From: Hydractinia symbiolongicarpus
Lineage: Eukaryota; Cnidaria; Hydrozoa; Anthoathecata; Hydractiniidae
Assembly: GCF_029227915.1 (NCBI RefSeq)
Contig: NC_079878.1
Location: forward strand, 25,817,501 to 25,881,500
Reading direction: 5' to 3'
Length of the DNA: 64,000 bases
The position numbers were made by a program, and so were the translations under genes. The notes beneath the pieces were generated by a model. That model was not told the DNA's origin and did no database searches. It saw only the letters and a list, made by a program, of their open reading frames with translations. This document shows positions 49,501-60,311 of the stretch, in pieces (position 1 is the stretch's first letter; each line of letters begins with the position of its first letter).

Positions 49501-52500
49501 TATATAGCGTTATAACTATAACTGAATACTTCCTGCAACTCCTGACCAGTTACACAGATAAAATAAGCGTGATTTTTGTTGCTAAAAAAACTTTGAAACA
49601 TGACCTAGTATTTTCACCGCGAAATATACACAACATGCAAAACCCCGATTACAATAGAACAGAAAACGAATGGAAAATATATGAATCTCCTGACCTGATA
49701 TCTGTTTATTTTTAGTTAACAGATTCTCTAGATTTTATTAAATCATCGCTAAATTCCATGACAACATCATGTGAGGAAAAAGCATTAAAAGACATCAAGT
49801 ATTGGAACAATCCAACAGGAACAAATGGAACAAATGGAACTTTGACACCACCAGTAGCAATAGGCAACAATCTATGTCCCAATGATTGCAATAATCAAGG
49901 ACAATGTATAAACAGTACATGTATATGTAACCAAGGTTTTGAATCGGTCGATTGCTCTCTGGTACAAGGTAGAATAGCGTAGTTCGACTCTTCTCTATTA
50001 TTTTATCATGATTCTATGAAATTTTAATTGGAGATTTTTTTAGGCGTTGGCTAATTAAAAAATTTTGAGATTCCTAAATTTCCGATCCCTATTTTACGCC
50101 CTCAAAATGTTAATTACTGTGAGGGAATTAATTTCCGCGAAAACGTTTTTGAGAATAACATTAAAATTTCGCGGAAATTTCGCGGAAATTAATATTCGCA
50201 AATTTTGCAAATAGCCTGTTTCCCAATAATGTTCGAAAACTAATTTTCGCAAAATTGTCAAAAAATTGTTACATTTTTATTAATTTTTTTAATATTTCAC
50301 CAGTAAGTAACTGGAAGTACTGAAGAACAACTTTGCGTTCCTTAAAGTTATATTTTAACGTGTATTAACCATTCTTTGTTCAGGAAAACCGCCATCCGTT
50401 GAGGAAAAGTTTATTGCCTGTGATAACAGAGAAGATAATTGTCTCAGTGCAGGTGTATTTGGAGATGGTTTTAGCGATTCTTCTAATTTGAAATGTCGAT
50501 TTTACAAAATCCAGGTAAGAATGTGTCAAATTTGAATCTGCTAATTGGACATCATATGATAATTTTAAATTCAATATAAAAACAGTATAGAAACAATTTA
50601 TTTGCATGATGTCACAAACCTATTCTTTACAAAGCAAGCACATCAAGCCAAAAGAAACCCAGATAAATCTTTGTTGATGAGAAAACAATTTTCATTGTTA
50701 AATAACAACGAAAAAACATATGATTAGTCTAATATTCATCAAGTTGTTTCGCCTGCATAAATTTCTATTCTCAACGTACGCAAATACTCCCTCGTCTCCT
50801 CATCATTCAGGTAACAGGACAACCTCCATACAGAAAGGTTGGCAATCCTATCCTAACAAATGGAACATCTGTGAGTTTCAGTGAAGTGGCCTGCACTGTT
50901 CCTTCTTTTGCCAGCACATACAGTAATACCGAGCCAACATTGGTTAACATCGGAGGCTACGAGATTGGAGTGTCAAATGACGGTATTAATTACAGTACTA
51001 ACACTTCTACATTTGTTTACTATGATTCCAAATGCATGACTTGTAATGACACGACAGAACAATGCGAGAAAAAGGTAAGAAACAGTTTCTTGATTCATTT
51101 CTAAATTTAATTTTTTTTAATATAATTTATACACCTAATGTTTTCTTTGGATGGTTTAAAATGCTGTAAGAACTTGCAAGTTGTTTTTTTAAGTAAAATA
51201 ATCAACAAGTGTTAAAAAAAAGGATAGGAAAAAGACGAACATTACATATTTGGTATTCCCTGTTGTTGTATCTGAAATATGTAACAATTTGTAACATCCA
51301 TTTCAATACTTTTCTTTTCTTGTTGGAGAGAAATTATCCTTTCGAGCTGAGTATTATCTCGTTTAGACAGACTCTTGTTTAATTGACAATGTTTGTTACC
51401 GTCTTGGTGAAGCAAAACCAGGTGACAATACAGCTTACTGCAATCCAACCAAAGACAGCAAAAAATTTGTGGCGAAACCAAGTAAGTCAACACAAAATAA
51501 ATAAACAACAACAACAACAACAACAGCTGTAATAGTACAAACAACAACAACAACAAAAAAGCGACAACGTCAACAACTACAGTAGCAAAAACCCCAACAG
51601 TGACAGCAACAAAAACCACAACCACAGCAGCGACAACCACAATGGCGACAACAATAGCGAAAATAACAACAAGGACAACCACATCGCCGACAACCACAAT
51701 GGCGACAACCACAACAGCGACAACCACAACGGCGACAACCACAACGGCGTCAACAATAGCGACAATAACAACAACAACAAACACAACATCGATAACCACA
51801 ACAGCGACAACTGCAATAGCGACAACAACTACAGAAGCGACACCAACAACAGCGACAACAACAACAACGGCAACCACAACAGCGACGAAATATGCAACGT
51901 CAATAATAGCATTAAAATTAGAAAAATATATATTTTTCAGGATACGAATGCCAAATTGGTGCCGGTCTTCAGGACAGCTCATCAAAAATAAACCTTGGAA
52001 CATGCTACGCCAATTTCAACTCCTGTAAATTTGCATGCATTGCCAAAGTGTCAAGCGTCCCCAAAATAAACGGGGTACACTTTGGAGTTTTATCTTCACC
52101 TGCATACAAACCTAACAATGTGCCATCATGTCACTGTTTGGTTGGTATGAAGAAACGCAAGATACGTAACTCAGGACAGTCATGCTTACTGAAAAATCTT
52201 GGTATGTCCATATATAAAAGTACTCACTTGTTAGTCAAAACGTTATCATTTTTAGTACATTTGTGCGTTACCTTACGGGAATTAATTATGACTCAGTTGA
52301 TAAAAACGTAAAATTCTTCAAGAAGTACATCTTAGTGTGTGTTGAATCATAAACAAAAAGGATTTAATCAAAGGGAAGTCTTTGCCTTGTTTTGGCACTT
52401 GTAAGTATATATTTTTTGACTTTTTTTAATTGGTTGAATTGAACATGTTTTTCTTTGTTAAGACCTAATAATATGCAATTTAAGTCTTTAGAAAAGGAAA

Positions 52501-55500
52501 TGAAATGTCATGCAGGTTCATTCATCGATGTCATTATTGCAGAAATTGCAGACCGGACTTTTATTTTTTACTTATGCTCTGAATTCATTGAAGAAAAGAT
52601 CATTACGACGAGACATTCCAAACTGTGGTATTACAAAGCGTTGTTTCTGTTGTGACATTGGACTAACTTTAAAATATAAAAATAAATCTTGCTGTAGTTT
52701 AGGAGTAAATAATCCGCGTCAAAAAATGGTGCTTCGACACGGGAAGGAAGTTAACAAGAACTGCTAATAGATAAAGTCATTTCAATAATCGAAGAATAAT
52801 GAGATATATAAATTTTATATTTGTTTATGTATTTTATATAGTTCCACTGATCATTAGTTAGTTCTATAACAAATATATATAAATAGGATTCATGGCAAGC
52901 GAGCGTTTATCCTTTCCCCAAAATAAAACGATACACGCACAAATGATCGGAAATTCGACAGGCGCCATTTTTGTGTGGGTGTCAATAAAATGACAACCCG
53001 CGGTGATAGCGAAACACTTGACTTGTTTAATTACTTAATCAATGTTTTTTTTTAATTAATTCTAAAAGAGGCATACATATCCTTCTAGCAGTTAATAAAT
53101 ATGCTTAATCTAAAGTTGGATATCATGAAATATGTAACTATAAAGTTTGATGTGTTTTTAGAAGAGTGGCACAGCTATGTCACATGTGCTGACAACGAAA
53201 TGATACTACACGTGAACAGAATGAGATATCCAGCAAATCAAAAGCAAGTGATCACTTTGAAAGATAATCGCTGCAACGGAGTTTTTAATTCCTCGCATAC
53301 GATTATCAAAACAGGTTTTGATCAGTGCGGCACGACTGTAGAAGAACGTAATAACTATATTATCTATAAAAACACAGCCAAGTTGGTGGTTGGGAACGAT
53401 ACGGTTGCTGGAAGTGGTGTCATAACACGGAAGAGGATTGTAAACATAAAGTTGGAGTGTAAACACGAGAAAATGATTAATGTGTCAACAACAGGAGCAT
53501 TCAAACCAGTAAATGCATCCATTACAACTACAGAAAGTAAGTCAATGTCATACAACCTAAATAAATTATGTGAATGTGTTGTTACTATATTGCCGTGCGT
53601 GCGTGCGACTGTAGATTGAATCCCGTTCAAGGTAACACTGTTGATTCTTCACTAGTAAATACGTTCCGGGTGAAATTTAATCACTGTCAAAAGCTGTTAT
53701 CTTTTCTTTTTTAGGCGGAATGGGAACGTTCCAAATCAGCATATCGTTATTGAAAACGAGGTCATATTTGTCAAAATATAAACCGGAAGATTATCCTGTC
53801 TCGATAGAGCTATCTGATCGAATATACCTGGGTATGGAACTGGACGCGTCTCATTCCGATTTGGCACTCACTCTTCAAAATTGCTATGCCACCAGCACAC
53901 CTAATGCATTGGATACGTTGCGATACAATTTTGTTGAGAATAGGTAACAGCAATCCGCACCTACGAAATTTTCGCACGTTTTTAACTATTTATTGCAGTG
54001 TTAAAACAATAGAATCGAAATATTTAGCAACCTCTTAAGTGTTGTTTTATTCTTATGTTAGATGAAGATACGATAAAAAATCTGGTACCAATAACTACCT
54101 CAAATAGTCTACCTCAAAAAGATATTTAGGTTTTATATGGATATATAATGCATGTATGCATTTCTCTATGTACTTTCATTAAAGCTGTTGCATTGTAGCT
54201 GTTGTTGTTGAAATGTGGCTCTTAAAATGCCTTTCCGAAATCAATTTTGCTTCTTTTTTTGAGTGTTATTTTGAGTAATCGCTGTACTTGCTTTGAACTT
54301 TTTGACACTAACTGTTGTCAGGGAAAATAGTCAATCGTCAGTACGCATCAGGTATTGACCTTGGTACTGGATGTTTAACCTACATTCTGTTTCATCCACA
54401 GATGTCCAAAAGACGACACTTTTCAAATGCACAAACAGAGCAAGAAGATATTCCAATACAGTATCCAAGCTTTCCAATTTTTGAAGCAAACATCAGGCAT
54501 CTACATCCACTGTGGTGCTGTTGTGTGCAAAGCAACTTCACCTGATGGCAGATGTCAATTTGGTTGTGCGCAAAAACGAAAGCGAAGGGAAGCAGATGAG
54601 AATGAAAAGACTGGCATATCGAAATATTACGTTGTGTCAAGTGGATATGTGAAATTAGAAGGTGGTAATAAAGGTAAGTTATAATTAATTCGGTAAGAAG
54701 ACGTAATAACTTACTACCGATTAACTCGAAAAGCTTTACAATTAACTTGCCAAAACCTTTGGCAATGTTCTGCCCGATCTTAGGACGCTGCCCAATCTTT
54801 GGACATAAAATTGCCCAGTCTAAAGACTGGCCGGCCAGTCTTAAGACTGGGCAGGGCGCCACAAGATTGGGCAAAAGACCATGTTAGACCCATCTTTGGC
54901 GCCTTTTAGATTTTAAAGAAGGGATGTACCACACGAGCTCTGTTTTTTGCAAGTCCCAACAAACATTCTCAGGCACATTAAAACATCATATTTTGGGTAC
55001 TGTTGAATTGACCCGGCCAGTTTTTGGACACAGTAGAGTTAAAATCGCAGCTAGCTAGCTAGGTAGCTGGTAGAGCACGTGTTATACATTTAGCATTTAT
55101 ATACAGCTTGTAGCAGTGGCTAAATTTTAAAAATAAAATATTTATATTTATGATGAATCAGAAAAATCGTATTCAACCATATTGTTAGTTAGCTAGCTGT
55201 TAATTTCATTGGATGAGATGTTTAGCCAGCTAGCTAATATCATAGTCTATAGAAGAAAAACCTTATAGACTATGCTAATATGGTTGAGTAGTTTCAATTT
55301 TTTATACATAAAATACCTGGTGTATATAAATTTTTGGCCTTTTGATTTTCCAAGAAATGTTTCAATTTAAAGTTCCTTTTAAGAGGTAAATTCTAAAAAT
55401 TTTATTGTTCTGTTTGTCTTCCACAATTCTAAAGTTACTCTAAAACTCTTAATTAACTCAACACCAGTAAAATAATGACCTACAAATGAAGAATCGTTTT

Positions 55501-55712
55501 TAGAAACGAAAAAAGAAGAAAACAAATCGTTTTTCAGTGGAGCAAAAGGCGGGGCCATCGCAGGTGTTATTGGCATTGCTTGCATTGGTATGATCGTGGT
55601 TGTTGCCATGAAGATAAAGCAACACAGGAGAAGAGCAGTCAACTCGAAAAAAACAGAAACAGAGTTTGGTATGAACACATACACCAACGATGGCTTCAAC
55701 AAAACAGAATAA
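34513..55712 (+). CDS. VWDE-like membrane protein: VWD, EGF and ZP domains with a C-terminal transmembrane segment
   Basis: Twenty-six exons join in phase to 5,268 nt, 1,755 residues: 34513-34626, 35180-35427, 36151-36332, 36989-37089, 37412-37686, 38094-38279, 38452-38492, 38787-38884, 39286-39544, 44762-45006, 45368-45457, 45549-45869, 46155-46298, 46978-47160, 47756-47961, 48209-48399, 49078-49352, 49716-49968, 50384-50514, 50811-51074, 51367-51481, 51941-52201, 53162-53536, 53715-53943, 54402-54673, 55504-55712. A signal peptide precedes [13 protein letters not shown], a start typical of invertebrate VWDE-like proteins. The VWD domain begins about 721 ([11 protein letters not shown]). One EGF lies at about 1107-1133 ([11 protein letters not shown]). 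Fibulin-like Cys-rich modules precede a ZP module (about 1395-1686), which contains KRKRR (about 1654-1658) as a furin-type site. The transmembrane helix is at about 1703-1722, followed by a 33-residue basic tail. ZP proteins polymerise outside the cell after such cleavage, so an apical matrix or mesoglea filament is a reasonable inference. Confidence 0.88.
35417..35540 (+). repeat. Tandemly duplicated exon end with its splice donor
   Basis: The last bases of exon 2 and its donor (TTTCGTATTGG/GTACGT) are repeated five times with 27-28 bp period. The donors read GTACGT, GTGCGT, GTACGT, GTGCGT and a degenerate GCATGC. Only the first keeps the ORF; reading past it meets TAA within four codons. 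Confidence 0.9.
39545..41023. other. Left part of VWDE-ZP intron 9
   Basis: Mostly AT-rich. At about 40200-40560 there is a distinctly GC-richer patch of unknown origin (core CCTTACGCCCGCCCCTAGTG). It gives a 63-codon minus-strand frame without recognised homology and may be an old repeat or insert. The alpha-tubulin 3' UTR and poly(A) signal should fall just below 41024 on the minus strand. Confidence 0.4.
41024..43510 (-). CDS. Alpha-tubulin, divergent isotype lacking Lys40
   Basis: Three coding exons on the minus strand: 43508-43510 (the ATG alone), 42629-42851 and 41024-42153; 1,356 nt, 451 residues, the standard alpha-tubulin length. The intron right after the start codon is a classic position for alpha-tubulin genes. 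Hallmarks: [20 protein letters not shown], the GTP-binding [12 protein letters not shown], catalytic GDVVPKE, and a C-terminal acidic tail ending DDDGDEY with a terminal Tyr. Residue 40 is Thr (MPSDTTLGG) where the acetylatable Lys usually stands. Further unusual changes include Ser for Ala, Met for Leu and a Lys-containing tail ([11 protein letters not shown]). It would form microtubules with beta-tubulin; the changes suggest a specialised isotype. It sits wholly inside intron 9 of the VWDE-ZP gene, antisense. Confidence 0.95.
43511..44761 (+). pseudogene. Right part of intron 9 with a decayed gene remnant (about 43960-44560)
   Basis: Within this stretch several protein-like fragments follow each other in changing frames with stops. 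They include [20 protein letters not shown], then [36 protein letters not shown], and [20 protein letters not shown] with Cys-rich sequence after it. Composition is more protein-like than the surroundings, but no family is recognised. It could be a dead gene, a retrocopy, or lost exons of the host gene. Low certainty. Confidence 0.3.
51500..51900. repeat. CAA/CGACAA-type low-complexity minisatellite in an intron
   Basis: About 400 bp of ACAACAACA interspersed with GCGACAACCACAA units, between exons 21 and 22 of the VWDE-ZP gene. It yields a Thr-rich plus-strand and a Val- or Leu-rich minus-strand frame. The Thr-rich frame runs on past the exon 22 acceptor but out of frame with exon 22, so it is not a mucin-like exon. 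Confidence 0.85.
52510..52767 (+). other. Cys-rich reading frame, possible alternative terminal exon
   Basis: Open frame between VWDE-ZP exons 22 and 23. It contains [20 protein letters not shown] followed by KSCC, and ends in TAA. The pattern CxCCxxG...C resembles the fibulin or anaphylatoxin-like module at the end of exon 22 ([19 protein letters not shown]), which suggests a duplicated module. Acceptor-like sites (GTCATGCAG, TTATTGCAG, AAATTGCAG) are all phase 0. Exon 22 ends in phase 1, so direct splicing from exon 22 does not fit. It could be a fossil exon or be joined from a phase-0 donor such as that of exon 20. Confidence 0.3.
54735..54900. repeat. Nested palindromes in the last VWDE-ZP intron
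   Basis: The core at about 54817-54852 reads CCAGTCTAAAGACTGG, GGCC-type centre, then CCAGTCTTAAGACTGG. Each half is itself palindromic or nearly so. Flanking AGATTGGGC/GCCCAATCTT copies extend the inverted arrangement. It is likely the centre of a foldback element. Confidence 0.7.
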
Positions 55713-57646
55713 TTTTTATGGAACTTGTTAAAATGAAGAAAACTTATTTTTCTTATAAATTTTTTAATTTAATTGCCACCAAACCCTATATTGTTTTTAG
55801 GAAAGAAATGTGATTACAAAGATCTGAAACACTATTAATGTTAAGAATAAAGGGAATCAAAAGAACGTTATCTGCGAAAAAATGTTACAGGATTACTTTT
55901 GCGGAAAGGTAGTCTTAAAAATGCGAGATGAATTGCGATTTTTTTACTCATTTGCAAAATGGACTTTAAAAAAGAAAACCGGTTTATACCTTATCAGTAA
56001 AATCTGTTAAAAATGTCAATAAAAATATTTAGCCGTTACTTGCACAGAATTTTTTACTTTTTCTGACAAATTTTTGGATTAATTCATAGAACGAAATATT
56101 TGATGTACAAAACGTCTCCATTTTTATAGTCGTATTTTGATCAAATTGGTAGAGCCAAATCGCTACTTTATACTAAGGATGCAACCTCGTCGCCAGGGTC
56201 TTCTAGCCTTAGCCATTATTACTGCAACTTCATCAACAAAGCAAAATGCCCTGGGAGCGAGGTTGCTAAAGATGCACAAAATAGTCACGTAGGACGACAA
56301 TAATAAGACGAATGAAATATACAGAACAAGTCGAATTTATCACGGGCTAATAACTAGCTTCATATAATAGTTTAGACTCAAAATAACAATGTAAACTGTG
56401 ATTTTTGTATTAAAAGCCAAAACTCACAAAAAATATCAGCAGAGAAAAAATAGCTAACATTGGCTAAATTGCGGTCGTTAAAAAATACTGAGCTAAAAAA
56501 TTTGGTCACTTTTCCCGACTTTTTTATTATCGATAATGTGGTTAAACATTTCTGCAAAGCCACCCAGAAAAGAAATATTTTGAGTCAAGTAAAGTACCAG
56601 ATTATAACTGTAAGTTAGTCAGGTAATCAATATATAAATCCATGTTCGATTTCTTTAAGTGCTTTGACCACTTAAAAAAAGATAATTTCGCTAGCTAGCT
56701 GCATGCCAATACTCTAGATGTTAACTTGCATTTCAGTTACTAAGCTAACTTAAAACCTGGCAACCTCTCTTCAATTCATCTAACACCAACTCTCCACAAT
56801 TCAAACTTTGTAGTTACCTAATAACATAAACTGCGCACTCAACAAAAACCAAAATTCATGTTGTTCTTACATCAAAATAAACATTGTTTAGTTCTTAAAT
56901 TTTTTTGAAATATTTGTATCCGATCTTATCTCTATACATCGTCCAGTGTGATGTCGAATTGGTGTATTAACGAACAAATCGAGTTTTTACTTTGCGTCTG
57001 TAAATCAATATAGAAAGTGTTGCGGAGAGGTTGCCAAGGCAAAGCACGGCAAGGAAAGGGCACGGCAAAGGCAGGCAAGGAAACAGGAAGAGGAATCAGC
57101 AAGGCAGGGGTAGGCAAGGCATAGAGGCACAGGCAAGGGCATAGAAGCCAGGCACCAGAAAAGGCATGGGAAGGGTAGGCAAAGGCAGGCAAGGAAACAG
57201 GAAGAGGAATCAGCAAGGCAGGGTTAGGCAAGGCAAGGGAACGGCAAGGCAGGGGCAGGCACCTTAATAGAGAATCCCCCTACAACTCAAAGATTCGTAT
57301 ACTCGATATATCTAAGATATGTATCATATTAATCCAGGAGTATAGAAAATATTGAGATGCAAATATTTCAAATTCAGTAGCTCAAACAAAGCTCTCAAAT
57401 TTATATCCGGTCAATATATATACAGTGAATCATGTTAGCAGAATTATGTGCCAATACAAATATTTAAACAATCGGTCATAACGCCAAAAAAACTATCAAT
57501 TTTTAATAAATCTGAGATTAAAAGTTAACTAGGTTCCAATGACAACAACATTAAAAAGTCAAGATATAGAAATAATTAGAGAAGTCCACGAAAAAGGCGA
57601 AACATTTACCTGGTTGTTGTAAGTGCAAGATAATTATGTTTTTCCT
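55713..57646. other. Intergenic region downstream of the VWDE-ZP gene
   Basis: AT-rich, no gene recognised. A G/A-rich minisatellite at about 57025-57262 is built on GGCAAGGCA and contains a block (CAGGCAAGGAAACAGGAAGA and following bases) repeated with about 115 bp spacing. It gives an artefactual Pro/Leu-rich minus-strand frame. Confidence 0.6.
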
Positions 57647-57715
57647 AGCCCTGTCCAGGATTTGAACCTGGATCTCTCATTTGCATGAGTGTCATAGCCA
57701 TTAGACCAACAGGGC
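57647..57715 (-). tRNA. tRNA-like sequence with a shortened anticodon arm (pseudo-tRNA or SINE head)
   Basis: On the minus strand a 7-bp acceptor stem is perfect (GCCCTGT with ACAGGGC). The D arm reads GTCTAATGGCTATGAC and the T arm is perfect (CCAGG-TTCAAAT-CCTGG). The anticodon arm is CTCATGCAAATGAG, 14 bases instead of 17, so a normal 5-bp stem with 7-base loop cannot form. No T-run terminator follows. A GCA (Cys-like) or TGC anticodon might be proposed, but the arm is defective. Probably a tRNA pseudogene or tRNA-derived repeat. Confidence 0.55.
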
Positions 57716-57813
57716 ATGATTATATATATATATGAAAAACTTTACATGTGCATCTTATATATGCTCACAGTCTTTTTACTTAAAAATATGGCACCTAGTT
57801 TGGTATATTTAGC

Positions 57814-58251
57814 ACGAGGGTGCCGATAAGCCGCATACGCCGTAAAAAGTGCGGGCGTTTTCGGGCGAGTTCGGCTTTTTGAAAAAAGGTCGGGTATTTG
57901 CCTGAAAAAACCCGCATAGTCCCGAACAATGCCCAAAAAAAAAGATTCACCACAAATGACTCTCGAAGAATTATTTAAAAAAGTATAAAAATTAAAATGA
58001 ACTAACTATGTGATAGCGAAGTTAACTTACGTGATAACTTATATATAAACTTTATTAACTCCTTTCTCTTCAAACGCATTCTTTTAACTGTCGTCCGCCA
58101 TGTTTATGTTAGAAGGTGTTGCATTTCGGGAATGTTCCAGGCGAGTTCGGGCGTGTTCGGGAAAGTGCGGGCGGTTTCGGCCGACAACCGTCAATTTAAT
58201 TCGAAAAGTCGCCCGAACTCGCTCGCGTTTGCGGCTTATCGGCACCCTCTT
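57814..58251. mobile_element. hAT-type MITE with 8-bp target duplication
   Basis: 438 bp with terminal inverted repeats GAGGGTGCCGATAAGCCGCA at the left and its complement TGCGGCTTATCGGCACCCTC at the right. It is flanked by the direct repeat TATTTAGC (57806-57813 and 58252-58259). Eight-base duplications are the mark of hAT transposases. Subterminal GTTCGGGCG/CGCCCGAA motifs repeat in both orientations. No transposase is encoded. Locally GC-richer than its surroundings. Confidence 0.9.
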
Positions 58252-58772
58252 TATTTAGCTAGAAAATCTGAGCCACTAAATTATGTTTTATGCTTTAGTT
58301 AGGGAGCTTTTTAGGGGTGTGAATGACCTAAAAGTGAAAAATAGTGATAGCTCTACATAACCTTCCATTTTCACTATATTTTTCAAAATAAATACTAGGG
58401 ACAAGGTTGCAAAAAACACATTATGGAGGTTGCATTTATTCTTTTATTTATAAAAAAAATCCAGGCTCTTCTGCTAAAAAGAATATATGTCTATACCAAT
58501 GTTCTTTTGCTAAAAAGAATGGCAAGATTTGACAAGAATATAATGCAATGGCTGAATGAATCTGTTTTCATGCGAACAGATTTCAGCAGGTCTTAGAGTT
58601 CGATTACTTGTTGTTGTTTTTTTGTTTCTATCGTTTTCATTTAGGCATTTTCTTGTTAATGAATTTAAATGAATATAAAAATTAAAAAATGAAGCAGAGA
58701 TTTTAATATAAACATCTAAGATAAACTAGTAAATTTTATATAAAAATATACAAACATAGAAAAAAAAACAAT

Positions 58773-59567
58773 TTAAAAAGACTTTAATTTTAGCGTATTA
58801 TCTTTTCTTGTCAAATCAAACGTCCCTAGCTCGACTTCAGACAAGAAATTTGTTAGAACTTCGTGAAATTCGTCCGGGTTTTGCAAATAGCATGCGTGGC
58901 TACCATCGTTTATAACGTGTATTTTACTGTCCGGAATATGTTGCAACGTTCTTGCCGACGTCTCTCCGTAAATCTTATCGGCAACTCCGTATATAATCAT
59001 GGTCGGTATTTTTAAGCTGGAGTACTCCGCAATGAGATAATTTCCAACAGAATATGGAGAAATAGGGACAAATCCTTTTAACTTTAACGAACCTCTCACG
59101 ATTATAGGTAATGCATAGGAACCACTCATCGAAGGAGCTACAAGTACAGCATCGGTTGCTTTCAACTCCTTTAAAAGTGTCTCTAAAATAAAAGCTTTCT
59201 CGAATTCTTCTTTCGGAGGTTTGTACCGGCGTGAAAACCCGTGTCCTGGCAAATCTATGGCCACGCTCCTATAGCCTTTCTTATATAAAATTTCCTGCGT
59301 TTTTATTTCTTCCCAAACTGTAGAGTCCAACCTTTCTCCATGCAACAACACCACAGTTAAGTTGTAATTATTAGGGAGTTTCTCTCGAACATTCAAGGTG
59401 TACTTTCTTCCTTCTATGATGTTAGTGGTAATCGTGTAAGACGGACCTGCTCTTCTCCGTGGAGTCAATGTTATATAAAACAGATAGAAGATAAACACAA
59501 AACTAGCTACGAAAGAGTATTTCGTACGAATGTGTAACTTTGTGAGAAAATGCACCCATCTTGTCAT
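58773..59567 (-). CDS. ABHD14-like alpha/beta hydrolase with N-terminal membrane anchor
   Basis: Uninterrupted 264-codon ORF. An N-terminal hydrophobic segment (about residues 17-35, SFVASFVFIFYLFYITL) followed by RRR suggests a type II signal anchor, as in ABHD14A. The alpha/beta fold shows VVLLHGERLDSTVW, then AIDLPGHGFS. The nucleophile elbow APSMSGSYALP has the Ser catalytic residue. FVPISPYSVGNY follows, then the acid region MIIYGVADKIYGETS and the His in NDGSHACYLQNPDEFHEVL. The last block matches the ABHD14 family (GxGHPCYLxxPEEWH). A small serine hydrolase or deacylase is expected. It has no introns, unlike its multi-exon neighbours, so a retrocopy is possible, but no poly(A) tail or repeats are obvious and the frame is intact. 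Confidence 0.88.
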   Translation of the reverse strand: MTRWVHFLTKLHIRTKYSFVASFVFIFYLFYITLTPRRRAGPSYTITTNIIEGRKYTLNVREKLPNNYNLTVVLLHGERLDSTVWEEIKTQEILYKKGYRSVAIDLPGHGFSRRYKPPKEEFEKAFILETLLKELKATDAVLVAPSMSGSYALPIIVRGSLKLKGFVPISPYSVGNYLIAEYSSLKIPTMIIYGVADKIYGETSARTLQHIPDSKIHVINDGSHACYLQNPDEFHEVLTNFLSEVELGTFDLTRKDNTLKLKSF

Positions 59568-60311
59568 AATTTTTGTTGTTTCCTCTTCGTCTTGAGAATT
59601 TTGTTAAAACATAATATTTTCTACTTTACTTTTAAGCAGGCTAAAACGATAACATATTCAAACACTATTCAAACACTATACTTTATTTGTATACAGATAA
59701 CTTGTGCAAATCCAATATAAAATATATTATGAAGCTGTATATCTCGCTGTGTGTATTAAGAATAACGTTTGCAAGTGAAAGATAAAAATTAACTATATAA
59801 ATAATATATGGTATAAATTAAACCACAAGTCTACCAAATATATCAAATATTAATTAATTCTATTCTGAATTTACTAAGCAACATGTCCGATGTTTCATAC
59901 TTCACTGAACGACAATTTTTCCTCCCCTGTAATGGTAAACGCTATCAATTATTTAAACTTGGTATTACCTAACAGATGGATAGAATATTCCAAAAGAGAT
60001 CTAATCAGGGGACTTCCTACCCAATATTGATAAATTTCAGGGCGTAGCCAATGGCGGGTAGAAAGGCGACTGCTGTGTGAACACCTTTGACGCAAACATA
60101 AAGGAAGAATATCGAAAAGTTTTGATATATCCTTGCGTTTGAGTCTACGTTTACAGTACAGTAACACATGCAAGAATATTCTCAAGAATAAAAATAGCTA
60201 CGAAAACTGTGATAATTTGAAATCAGAAATTCTACTGAAAATTGAATTTTTAGAAGAAAAACTGAAAGAAAGTTGCTTTTGACAAATGAAGAACTTTTTA
60301 AAGCGGCTTTA
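59568..60311. other. Spacer upstream of the hydrolase gene
   Basis: AT-rich, contains the hydrolase promoter on the minus strand. No other feature is recognised. Confidence 0.45.

Noticed and set aside
51242-52028. Long Val/Leu-rich minus-strand and Thr-rich plus-strand reading frames
   Set aside because: They come from CAA/GCGACAA repeats in an intron, and the plus frame is out of phase with exon 22.
56932-57231. Pro/Leu/Ala-rich minus-strand frame
   Set aside because: Low-complexity GGCAAGGCA repeat, no start context or homology.
58773-59567. ABHD14-like gene called a processed pseudogene because it lacks introns
   Set aside because: The frame is intact with all catalytic motifs, and no poly(A) tail or target duplication is seen.
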